A DNA stretch of 10,862 bases from assembly GCA_902764045.1 (NCBI GenBank), contig CACWUI010000063.1, forward strand, positions 1 to 10,862, written 5' to 3'. The stretch comes from an uncultured Lachnospiraceae bacterium (lineage in GTDB: Bacteria > Bacillota > Clostridia > Lachnospirales > Lachnospiraceae). Position numbers and translations under genes: made by a program. Positions 1-5,859 of the stretch are shown piece by piece (positions within the stretch are counted from its first letter, which is position 1; each line of letters opens with the position of its first letter). The notes under the pieces were generated by a model. It had not been told where the DNA came from. It searched no databases and saw nothing but the letters and a program-made list of their open reading frames with translations.

Positions 1-315
1 ATATCGAGGCATTCTGACATCAGTTAAACCTTCTCTTCTTGCCCAAGATAGAAACGATTTTAGTGTTCTCGTATAACTCGCAATACTGTTAGAAGATAAT
101 TCTGATTCTCGCATACTTGAGATCATCTGTTCAAAATCACTTCGATTCACGTTTGAAAGTTGTTTGAAGATGTCAAAATGATGTCCAATACACGATAGAT
201 GTCCTTTGTAAGTTGTAATTGTCTTGTCTGAAAGACCTTCAGACCTCTTGGATAGTAGAAATGATTCAAATGCTTCGCTGAATGTAACTGCTTTTTCTAG
301 TTTGATCTTTGGCAT
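1..315 (-). CDS. Tyrosine recombinase/integrase, N-terminal part (cut by window edge)
   Basis: The frame is open from an ATG at 315 down to base 1, giving 105 residues that begin MPKIKLEKAVTFSEAF. It runs off the window, so the catalytic domain with its R-H-R-Y residues is not visible. What is seen matches the N-terminal SAM-like core-binding domain of phage-type integrases and XerC/D: a segment like 'FLLSKRSEGLSDKTITTYKG' (about residues 19-38), then a helix ending '..SYTRTLKSFLSWARREGL' (about 80-98). The start is supported by AGGAGG seven bases upstream. The gene follows tRNA-Lys on the same strand, the usual place for an integrase of an element inserted in a tRNA 3' end. Its codons include CGA three times in 105, with many A/T-ending codons, which looks unlike the neighbouring housekeeping genes and suggests foreign origin (impression, not computed). 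It could instead be a resident Xer-like recombinase. Confidence 0.8.
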   Translation of the reverse strand, partial: MPKIKLEKAVTFSEAFESFLLSKRSEGLSDKTITTYKGHLSCIGHHFDIFKQLSNVNRSDFEQMISSMRESELSSNSIASYTRTLKSFLSWARREGLTDVRMPRY

Positions 316-325
316 TTTCTGACCT

Positions 326-357
326 CCTGATTCTATAAAATGAGTGGAAGAATCAGG
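326..357 (-). promoter_or_regulatory. Perfect 9-bp inverted repeat overlapping the integrase ribosome binding site
   Basis: CCTGATTCT (plus 326-334) and AGAATCAGG (349-357) are perfect inverted copies separated by 14 bases. Read in the integrase direction, the 3' arm ends in the first AGG of the AGGAGG Shine-Dalgarno sequence (323-328). As RNA it would form a hairpin that partly hides the ribosome binding site; as DNA it could be an operator. I see no good -35/-10 pair for the integrase between here and the tRNA terminator. Confidence 0.5.
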
Positions 358-384
358 TTCTCAGTGAAGCGGCAGAAGAAGAAC

Positions 385-412
385 GAAAAAAGGGAATTCC
401 GTTGGAATTCCC
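385..412 (-). terminator. Intrinsic terminator of the tRNA-Lys gene
   Basis: In the minus direction a 9-bp stem GGGAATTCC / GGAATTCCC with a 3-nt loop (AAC) is followed by six T residues (plus-strand A run 386-391). It begins about six bases after the encoded CCA of tRNA-Lys and so ends the tRNA transcript. It also separates the tRNA promoter from the integrase gene, which therefore needs its own promoter or read-through. Confidence 0.85.
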
Positions 413-417
413 TCGAT

Positions 418-493
418 TGGTACACCATCAGGGGTTCGAACCCTGGACACCCTGATTAAGAGTCAGGTGCTCTGCCAGCTGAGCTAATGGTGC
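418..493 (-). tRNA. tRNA-Lys (anticodon CTT), CCA encoded
   Basis: The minus strand folds into a full cloverleaf: acceptor GCACCAT/ATGGTGT, D arm GCTC/GAGC, anticodon stem CCTGA/TCAGG with loop CTCTTAA (anticodon CTT, reads AAG), variable loop GTGTC, T arm CAGGG-TTCGAAC-CCCTG, discriminator A, and genomic CCA at 418-420. The mature 73 nt before CCA are 421-493. One feature is odd: the terminal acceptor pair is G1-U72, a wobble, because position 72 is T where C would give a Watson-Crick pair. A consensus promoter lies upstream and a terminator directly downstream. The 3' end faces the integrase gene and is the likely attachment site of the left-hand element. Confidence 0.95.
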
Positions 494-512
494 TTAATTC
501 ACAACAGTAGGT

Positions 513-541
513 ATTATACCCAATAAAAAAAAATTTTGCAA
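513..541 (-). promoter_or_regulatory. Promoter of tRNA-Lys
   Basis: On the minus strand, TTGCAA (-35, 536-541) and TATAAT (-10, 513-518) are separated by exactly 17 bases. The predicted start is near 506, leaving a leader of about 12 nt before the tRNA. The -35 box lies in an AT-rich tract that continues upstream and may act as an UP element. Confidence 0.85.
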
Positions 542-572
542 GAGTTTTTTTTGTTTGCCCGCAAAATTTTTT
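528..572. promoter_or_regulatory. Perfect 12-bp inverted repeat between divergent promoters (possible operator)
   Basis: AAAAAATTTTGC (528-539) and GCAAAATTTTTT (561-572) are exact inverted copies with a 21-bp spacer, so their centres are about three helical turns apart. The left arm covers the start of the tRNA -35 box and part of that promoter's spacer; the right arm fills most of the DUF4364 promoter's spacer. Such placement suits a repressor or bent DNA acting on both promoters. The arms are very AT-rich, so paired A-tracts without a dedicated protein are a real alternative. Confidence 0.45.
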
Positions 573-583
573 CATGATATTAT
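555..583 (+). promoter_or_regulatory. Promoter of the DUF4364 gene (extended -10, predicts leaderless mRNA)
   Basis: TTGCCC (-35, 555-560), a 17-bp spacer, and TATTAT (-10, 578-583) preceded by TGA, i.e. an extended -10 element (TGn). Normal spacing puts the transcription start at about 590, only three bases before the ATG at 593. A T-tract (545-552) upstream of the -35 may be an UP element. No Shine-Dalgarno sequence lies before the ATG, which agrees with a leaderless transcript. Confidence 0.65.
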
Positions 584-592
584 TAAACCACT

Positions 593-1108
593 ATGACTGA
601 TGAGACAAAACGCTTATACAAACTGATGGTTATGTACATGTTGAACAGGGTTGATTTTCCCCTTTCCAACAACCAGATCTCAAACTTTATGCTTGAAAGA
701 CAGTACACGGACTACTTTACTCTTCAGGAGATAATCCACTCTCTTGAAGAGGATGATTTCGTGCGTTCGGTTTCACACCACAATTCCACCCGGTATAACC
801 TTACCGACAGGGGTACGGAAACCATTAATATCTTTTCCGGCAAAGTTCCCGCATCCATACGGGAAGACATAGAAAACTACCTGAAAGAAAATAAATACGA
901 ATTAAAATGCGATGCCCAGACCGTATCCGAATACTACAAAACTGATGGCGGGGACTATACGGCGAAACTTCGTGTGCTTGAAGGACCACGCACCCTTATA
1001 GACCTTTCTCTTTCTCTCCCCTCCGAGGATGAGGCAAAGGCAGTCTGCTCCGCATGGAAACAAAAAAACAGCGAGGTTTACGAATTTATCATGAAGACCC
1101 TTATGTAA
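593..1108 (+). CDS. DUF4364 family protein, winged-helix-like
   Basis: This 171-residue protein resembles the DUF4364 family of Clostridia, whose function is not known to me. Residues 1-75 read as a small winged helix: helices around 5-20 and 25-35 (NNQISNFML), a putative recognition helix at 42-52 (FTLQEIIHSLEEDDF), and a wing ending RYNLTDRGTE (67-76). The rest (about 85-171) is a mixed alpha/beta domain with a strand pattern YTAKLRVLEGPRTLIDLSLSLP. The ATG at 593 is the first possible start because an in-frame TAA lies at 584-586. There is no ribosome binding site, and the promoter places the mRNA start at or near the AUG. The gene is divergent from tRNA-Lys and overlaps the end of ysxC tail-to-tail by 8 bp. 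A role as a transcription regulator, perhaps of its own promoter, is inference from the fold alone. Confidence 0.85.
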   Translation: MTDETKRLYKLMVMYMLNRVDFPLSNNQISNFMLERQYTDYFTLQEIIHSLEEDDFVRSVSHHNSTRYNLTDRGTETINIFSGKVPASIREDIENYLKENKYELKCDAQTVSEYYKTDGGDYTAKLRVLEGPRTLIDLSLSLPSEDEAKAVCSAWKQKNSEVYEFIMKTLM

Positions 1109-1676
1109 GGATCTCTTCCCAAACCTCATCTATGCCTTCTTTTTTGGCGGCAGACACCAGAATAAGAATATCTTCTTTCTGCATATTAAGCGCATCACGG
1201 ATGATGCGCTTGTTTTTTTCCTTTTCCGTCTTTTTTAATTTGTCTGACTTGGTGGCGATGATCACAGGCCGGAAACCGCTGTCCACTACCCAGTCATACA
1301 TCATTTTATCGTTGGCAGAGGGTTCACGGCGGCTGTCTATCAGCAAAAAAACTTTTGTAAGTTTTTCGGATCTTTTCAGATATCTTTCCACCATTTTGCC
1401 CCATTGCTCTTTTGCTTTTACACTTGCTTTCGTATAACCGTACCCGGGAAGATCCACCAAAAAAATCTCGTCATTCACATTGTAATAATTAATGGTCTGG
1501 GTTTTCCCGGGTTGCGCAGAGGTCCGGGCATAAGCCTTCCGGTTCATAAGGGCATTGATAAGGGACGATTTGCCCACGTTTGATCTTCCGGCAAACGCCA
1601 CCTCGGGCATGGATGTTTCCGGTATTTTACTTGTAACGCCTATTACAATATCAAGATTTACTTTTTTTATTACCAT
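1101..1676 (-). CDS. ysxC: Ribosome biogenesis GTPase YsxC (YihA/EngB)
   Basis: A 191-residue GTPase of the YihA/EngB/YsxC family, needed for assembly of the large ribosomal subunit. All G motifs are visible: G1 GRSNVGKS (30-37), the switch I region with PGKTQTIN (56-63), G3 DLPG (75-78), G4 TKSD (142-145) and G5 SAAKKEG (175-181). Length is normal for the family. The start ATG at 1676 lies 26 bp inside the end of lon and has an AGGAAG site about nine bases upstream, within the last codons of lon, so translation is probably coupled. It is the last gene of the tig-clpP-clpX-lon-ysxC unit, the same lon-ysxC pairing known from Bacillus. Its stop (TAA at 1101-1103) overlaps the end of the convergent DUF4364 gene. 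I found no clear terminator for the operon beyond it. Confidence 0.96.
   Translation of the reverse strand: MVIKKVNLDIVIGVTSKIPETSMPEVAFAGRSNVGKSSLINALMNRKAYARTSAQPGKTQTINYYNVNDEIFLVDLPGYGYTKASVKAKEQWGKMVERYLKRSEKLTKVFLLIDSRREPSANDKMMYDWVVDSGFRPVIIATKSDKLKKTEKEKNKRIIRDALNMQKEDILILVSAAKKEGIDEVWEEILT
1188..1219 (+). terminator. Intrinsic terminator for DUF4364, inside antisense ysxC
   Basis: On the plus strand a perfect 9-bp stem AAGCGCATC / GATGCGCTT with a 6-nt loop (ACGGAT) is followed by G and seven T residues. It lies 80 bp past the DUF4364 stop codon, within the ysxC coding sequence read backwards (codons for NKRIIRDAL, about residues 155-163 of YsxC). It would end the DUF4364 transcript after a short antisense stretch over ysxC. 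Confidence 0.7.
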
Positions 1677-3876
1677 TTACTATTACTTCCTCAAGGACAT
1701 CTGTCATGTTCTTTACGTATATGATCTTCATTCCCCCGGTTATCTCTTTATCAAGAGCTTCTATATCGGTACGGTTCGCCTCCGGGACCAGCACCTTTTT
1801 CATGCCTGCTTTATTTGCCGCAAGAAGCTTCTCCTTTAAGCCTCCCACGGGCAAAACCGCGCCCCTCAGGGTTATTTCTCCGGTCATGGCTGTGTCTCCG
1901 TACACCTTCCTGCCCGTTACCGCTGAGTAAATAGCTGTAGCCATGGTAATACCCGCAGACGGTCCGTCCTTTGGAACCGCACCTTCGGGAATATGAAGGT
2001 GGATGGAACAGTTTTCAAAATAATCATCCGGGAGATCACCGGTTACGGATCTTACAAATGAAAGCGCGATCCTTGCAGACTCTTTCATGACGTCTCCCAT
2101 CTGACCGGTAAGTATGAGCCCCTCCCTTCCGGGCATGGTGTTTACTTCTATCTCAAGCACCGTTCCGCCCACTGATGTCCAGGCAAGACCGTGAACTATG
2201 CCGAGAGCCGGTTTGTGCACATAAACCGGTGAAGGAACCTTTTCCGTACCCAGGTATTCTTCAAGATTGTTCTTTGTAACCGTTATCTTCTTATCCTGAA
2301 TAACGCCCTTTTTATAAAGACTTCTTACGGCTTTCCGGCAGATCTGTGCTATCTTTCGCTCTAAGGTTCTTACTCCCGCCTCTGCCGTGTATTCGGAAAT
2401 GATCAGGCTCAGTGCCTTTTCGGTTATGGTTAGATTTTTCTTTTTCAAGCCGTTTTTTACCAGCTGCTTTGGTATAAGATGCTCTTTTGCGATATGAATC
2501 TTTTCGTTTTCCGTGTAGCTGTTCAGCTCGATGATCTCCATCCTGTCAAGAAGGGGCTGGCTTATCTGGGAAATGTCATTCGCAGTGGATATAAAGAGCA
2601 CCTCTGAAAGATCCACGGGCAGTTCCACATAATGATCCACAAATCTGGAATTCTGCTCTCCGTCCAGCACTTCAAGGAGGGCGGCCTGCGTATCTCCTCT
2701 GGTGTAATCCGCACTCGCCTTATCGATCTCATCCAGAAGAATAAGGGGATTCTTTACCTTTGCATCTATGAGACCGTTTATGATGCGTCCCGGGATAGCA
2801 CCCACATAGGTCCTTCTGTGGCCCCTTATCTCGGCCTCGTCACGCACTCCGCCCAGAGCTATCCTTATATACTTTTTATTCATGGCTCTGGCAACTGACT
2901 GGGCAATGGAAGTCTTACCCGTTCCGGGAGGTCCCACAAGACATAGTATGGGCGCGTCGGCTGCGCTTGTTATATTTCTTACGGCCAGGGCCTCCACCAC
3001 ACGCTCCTTAACCTTGGTAAGACCGTAATGATCTTCGTCAAGAGCCTTTTTTACAGCCTCTATGTCATCGGATTCATCGGACATATCCTCCCAGGGAATA
3101 TCAAGGAGAGTTGTTATATAGCCTCTTGACACATTAGCCTCAGGAGAATTGGCGGATAATTTTTTAAATCTTTTTATCTCTTTTCCGATCTTTTCTTTAA
3201 CATCTTCAGGGGCATTCAGTTTTTTCAAACGGTCGGAAAGCTCATCCACTTCACTTTCCACGGTTTCGCCGTCCAGTTCCTCATTTATGACCTTTATCTG
3301 CTCACGCAATACAAAATCCCTGTGGCTTTTGTCCATGTTCTGTCTTACACGCTGCTCAATATGGGATTTAAGACGGTTCACATGCATTTCATCGTTTATG
3401 GTGGCAGCCAGGGTTTCATATCTGTGATTTATATTGGCAAGATCAAGGAATGTCTGCTTTATCTTGTATTCAAAGGGCAGATCTCCCATTACCGCTTCCA
3501 TGTATTCGGGTAAATTTTCAATCTCGCGCCATTTAAGGATGAGATTCCGCTTTTGCTGGGGCGCCCAGTTTATGGTCTGGAAATACTCTGCCAAAAGCTC
3601 GTCTATTTCCCTTCTGATAGCCTTTGCAAGAGCCGGATCGTTTTCGGCTTCCTTTTGCATGACCTGTCTGTTTTCCGTGGTAACGTCCGCATAGGCAATG
3701 CTGCCCTCTTTAGTGATCTCGTTTATCCGGGCCTTGATGATCCCCTTAAAAGTAACGTTATGTATTCCCTGGGATTCACTTGCTTCCTCTATCTCGGAAA
3801 TAGTACCCGCAACATAAGGTTCACCGGTTTTCGGATTGGGCAGTATTACATTTTTTTGTTCTGATTTTTCCGGCAT
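1651..3876 (-). CDS. lon: ATP-dependent protease Lon, shortened N terminus
   Basis: A 741-residue LonA-type AAA+ serine protease that degrades misfolded and regulatory proteins in the cytoplasm as a hexamer. Visible motifs are Walker A GPPGTGKT (315-322), Walker B LLDEIDK (380-386), arginine-finger region LLDRME (442-447), and the protease dyad Ser640 (in PKDGPSAGI) and Lys683 (in GGLKEK). The coiled-coil middle part (about 150-240) is present. The N-terminal substrate-binding domain is incomplete: after NVILP (9-13), which resembles the first beta strand of the family, the protein goes directly to NPKTGEPYVAGTISEI, which in B. subtilis Lon aligns near residues 60-75. About 40-45 residues are missing. 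The ATG at 3876 has a purine-rich AGGGGA site six bases upstream. The clpX stop is only 14 bp away and in-frame stop TAA at 3916-3918 limits extension, so no longer start exists. The ATPase and protease parts look intact. Confidence 0.96.
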   Translation of the reverse strand: MPEKSEQKNVILPNPKTGEPYVAGTISEIEEASESQGIHNVTFKGIIKARINEITKEGSIAYADVTTENRQVMQKEAENDPALAKAIRREIDELLAEYFQTINWAPQQKRNLILKWREIENLPEYMEAVMGDLPFEYKIKQTFLDLANINHRYETLAATINDEMHVNRLKSHIEQRVRQNMDKSHRDFVLREQIKVINEELDGETVESEVDELSDRLKKLNAPEDVKEKIGKEIKRFKKLSANSPEANVSRGYITTLLDIPWEDMSDESDDIEAVKKALDEDHYGLTKVKERVVEALAVRNITSAADAPILCLVGPPGTGKTSIAQSVARAMNKKYIRIALGGVRDEAEIRGHRRTYVGAIPGRIINGLIDAKVKNPLILLDEIDKASADYTRGDTQAALLEVLDGEQNSRFVDHYVELPVDLSEVLFISTANDISQISQPLLDRMEIIELNSYTENEKIHIAKEHLIPKQLVKNGLKKKNLTITEKALSLIISEYTAEAGVRTLERKIAQICRKAVRSLYKKGVIQDKKITVTKNNLEEYLGTEKVPSPVYVHKPALGIVHGLAWTSVGGTVLEIEVNTMPGREGLILTGQMGDVMKESARIALSFVRSVTGDLPDDYFENCSIHLHIPEGAVPKDGPSAGITMATAIYSAVTGRKVYGDTAMTGEITLRGAVLPVGGLKEKLLAANKAGMKKVLVPEANRTDIEALDKEITGGMKIIYVKNMTDVLEEVIVNGNKKSKS

Positions 3877-3890
3877 GGATCTTCCCCTTA

Positions 3891-5162
3891 TTATTGTGCT
3901 TTCTTTTCTTTTTTCTTATTCCTGTATTCCAGAAGAGGCTGACCGGAGCCCTCTACCGCATCCTTGGTGATAACGCATTTTTCTATGGATTCGTCTGAAG
4001 GAATGTTAAACATAACATCGATCATGACCGATTCCAAAATGGCGCGAAGTCCTCTTGCTCCCGTTTTTCTTTCAAAACTCTTTCTTGCTATCTCTTTTAC
4101 CGCATCATCCGTAAACTCCAGTTCCACATCATCCATCTTAAACAGAGACTGATACTGTTTGATAATGGCGTTTTTAGGTTTGGTAAGGATCTCAACAAGG
4201 GCATCCTCATCAAGAGAGTCCAGAGCCACCACCACGGGAATTCGTCCTATAAACTCCGGGATCATACCGAACTTTACCAGATCCTGGGGAAGGACTTTGT
4301 GGAAAAGCTCACCTATGTCAACGCTTCCTTTGGCTTTAACATCCGAACCGAAGCCTATGGTGTTTTTACCCAGTCTGTTCTCGATCACTTTTTCAAGACC
4401 GTCAAAGGCACCTCCGCAGATAAATAAAATATCCGTGGTGTCTATGGGAAGCATCTCCTGCTGGGGATGCTTCCTTCCGCCCTGAGGGGGCACATTGGCA
4501 ACGGTACCTTCAAGTATCTTAAGAAGCGCCTGCTGAACGCCCTCACCGGACACATCTCTGGTGATGGATACATTTTCGGATTTTTTGCTTATCTTGTCCA
4601 CTTCGTCAATGTATATGATGCCTCTTTGGGCTTTTTCTATATCATTGTCAGCAGCCTGTATAAGCTTTAAAAGAATGTTTTCAACATCCTCTCCCACATA
4701 ACCGGCTTCCGTAAGGGTGGTGGCATCCGCAATTGCAAACGGCACATTAAGCAGCTTTGCCAGGTTCTGGGCAAGAAAGGTCTTGCCTGAACCGGTGGGG
4801 CCTATAAGAAGGATGTTGCTTTTTTGGATCTCCACCTCGTCCTCATTTTGCATAAGGACTCTTTTATAATGATTATAAACGGCTACGGATAAAGCTTTTT
4901 TTGCCTCGTCCTGTCCGATAACATACTCGTCCAGATATTCCTTTATTTCCCTGGGCTTTAAAAGGTTGATCTCCTCGCCTGTGCCGGCTGTTTCTTCCCC
5001 GTCAAAAACCCCTAATTCCTCCTCAAGGATCTCACCGCATATATCCACGCACTCATCACAGATATATACCCCGTTGGGACCCTGAATAAGTTTTTTTACC
5101 TGGCTTTGTTTTTTGTTGCAAAACGAACAGCGAAGCTCTTCGTCATTTTTCTTTCCTGCCAT
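3891..5162 (-). CDS. clpX: ATP-dependent Clp protease ATPase subunit ClpX
   Basis: A 423-residue AAA+ unfoldase that recognises tagged substrates and feeds them into ClpP. The N-terminal zinc-binding domain has four cysteines (C12, C15, C35, C38). Walker A GPTGSGKT is at 121-128, the pore loop GYVG at 154-157, Walker B IIYIDE at 182-187, the RKH loop at 230-232, the ClpP-docking IGF loop at 269-271, and sensor 2 GARGLR at 368-373. Length and motifs are fully typical. The tail ends in a Lys-rich stretch (NKKKEKKAQ). The start at 5162 has AAAGGAG upstream. It follows clpP by 83 bp and precedes lon by 14 bp. The gap after clpP holds a strong hairpin that may lower or uncouple clpX expression relative to clpP. 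Confidence 0.98.
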   Translation of the reverse strand: MAGKKNDEELRCSFCNKKQSQVKKLIQGPNGVYICDECVDICGEILEEELGVFDGEETAGTGEEINLLKPREIKEYLDEYVIGQDEAKKALSVAVYNHYKRVLMQNEDEVEIQKSNILLIGPTGSGKTFLAQNLAKLLNVPFAIADATTLTEAGYVGEDVENILLKLIQAADNDIEKAQRGIIYIDEVDKISKKSENVSITRDVSGEGVQQALLKILEGTVANVPPQGGRKHPQQEMLPIDTTDILFICGGAFDGLEKVIENRLGKNTIGFGSDVKAKGSVDIGELFHKVLPQDLVKFGMIPEFIGRIPVVVALDSLDEDALVEILTKPKNAIIKQYQSLFKMDDVELEFTDDAVKEIARKSFERKTGARGLRAILESVMIDVMFNIPSDESIEKCVITKDAVEGSGQPLLEYRNKKKEKKAQ

Positions 5163-5200
5163 ATTTCTCCTTTTATCGCATACAGCGTATCAGCTAAAAC

Positions 5201-5227
5201 AAGGGACCGTGTAATGCACAGCCCCTT
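5201..5227 (-). terminator. Hairpin between clpP and clpX (weak terminator or attenuator)
   Basis: On the minus strand AAGGGGCTGTG and CACGGTCCCTT pair over 11 continuous positions (two G-U wobbles) around a 5-nt loop CATTA, and GTTTT follows. The stem is strong but the T run is only four long, so partial termination, or an RNA end stabilising the tig-clpP transcript after processing, is more likely than full termination. The rest of the 83-bp gap holds only the clpX ribosome binding site; I see no convincing internal promoter. Confidence 0.5.
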
Positions 5228-5245
5228 TAATATGATCAAAACGGA

Positions 5246-5833
5246 TCACTTGCCTCTGTTTTCCACAACTTTGTCAATAAGCCCGTATTCAAGAGCTTCC
5301 GCAGCAGTCATGTAATTATCACGCTCTGTGTCACGCTCTATATCGTCGTAGGGCTTGCCCGTGTTCTCGGCAAGTATCTGATTAAGCTTTTTTCTTGTTT
5401 TTAAGATGTTTTCCGCGGCAATACGAATCTCCGTCTCCTGACCTCTTGCACCTCCGGAGGGCTGGTGTATCATGATCTCCGAATTGGGAAGAGCAAGTCT
5501 TTTTCCTTTGGCTCCCCCTGCAAGAAGAAAGGCTCCCATGCTTGCCGCCATACCAATACATATGGTAGACACATCACACTTAATATACTGCATTGTGTCA
5601 TATATGGCAAATCCCGCAGAAACAGAACCTCCGGGACTGTTTATGTAAAGGTTTATGTCCTTGGACGGATCCTCTGACTCAAGGAATAAAAGCTGCGCTA
5701 CCACAAGGCTTGCAGTAGTATCATTTACATCTTCACCGAGAAAAATAATCCTGTCATTCAGCAGTCTTGAGTAAATGTCGTATGAACGCTCTCCCCTGCT
5801 TGTCTGCTCAATGACGTAAGGTACTAATGGCAT
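5246..5833 (-). CDS. clpP: ATP-dependent Clp protease proteolytic subunit ClpP
   Basis: A 195-residue serine peptidase that forms the tetradecameric chamber of ClpXP. The catalytic triad is visible: Ser98 in GMAASMG, His123 in IMIHQPSGG, and Asp172 in ERDTERDN. The N-terminal 'PLVPYVIEQTSRGERSYDIYSRLL' region and the glycine-rich YINSPGGSV segment (63-71) are typical. The start at 5833 is preceded by a GGTGGGGGTG purine stretch at suitable distance. It lies 26 bp after tig and is transcribed with it. I see no CtsR-type direct repeat (GGTCAAA) near tig or clpP, so the classic Firmicutes CtsR control of clpP is not evident here. Confidence 0.98.
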   Translation of the reverse strand: MPLVPYVIEQTSRGERSYDIYSRLLNDRIIFLGEDVNDTTASLVVAQLLFLESEDPSKDINLYINSPGGSVSAGFAIYDTMQYIKCDVSTICIGMAASMGAFLLAGGAKGKRLALPNSEIMIHQPSGGARGQETEIRIAAENILKTRKKLNQILAENTGKPYDDIERDTERDNYMTAAEALEYGLIDKVVENRGK

Positions 5834-5859
5834 ATTCGTTCACCCCCACCGGATAAAAA

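Noticed and set aside
1055..1080. Minus-strand T7 run after ysxC as operon terminator
   Set aside because: No inverted repeat precedes the T run in the minus direction.
5228..5245. Internal clpX promoter starting TTGATC in the clpP-clpX gap
   Set aside because: The best -10 at 17 bp spacing (CATTAC) matches only three of six consensus positions.
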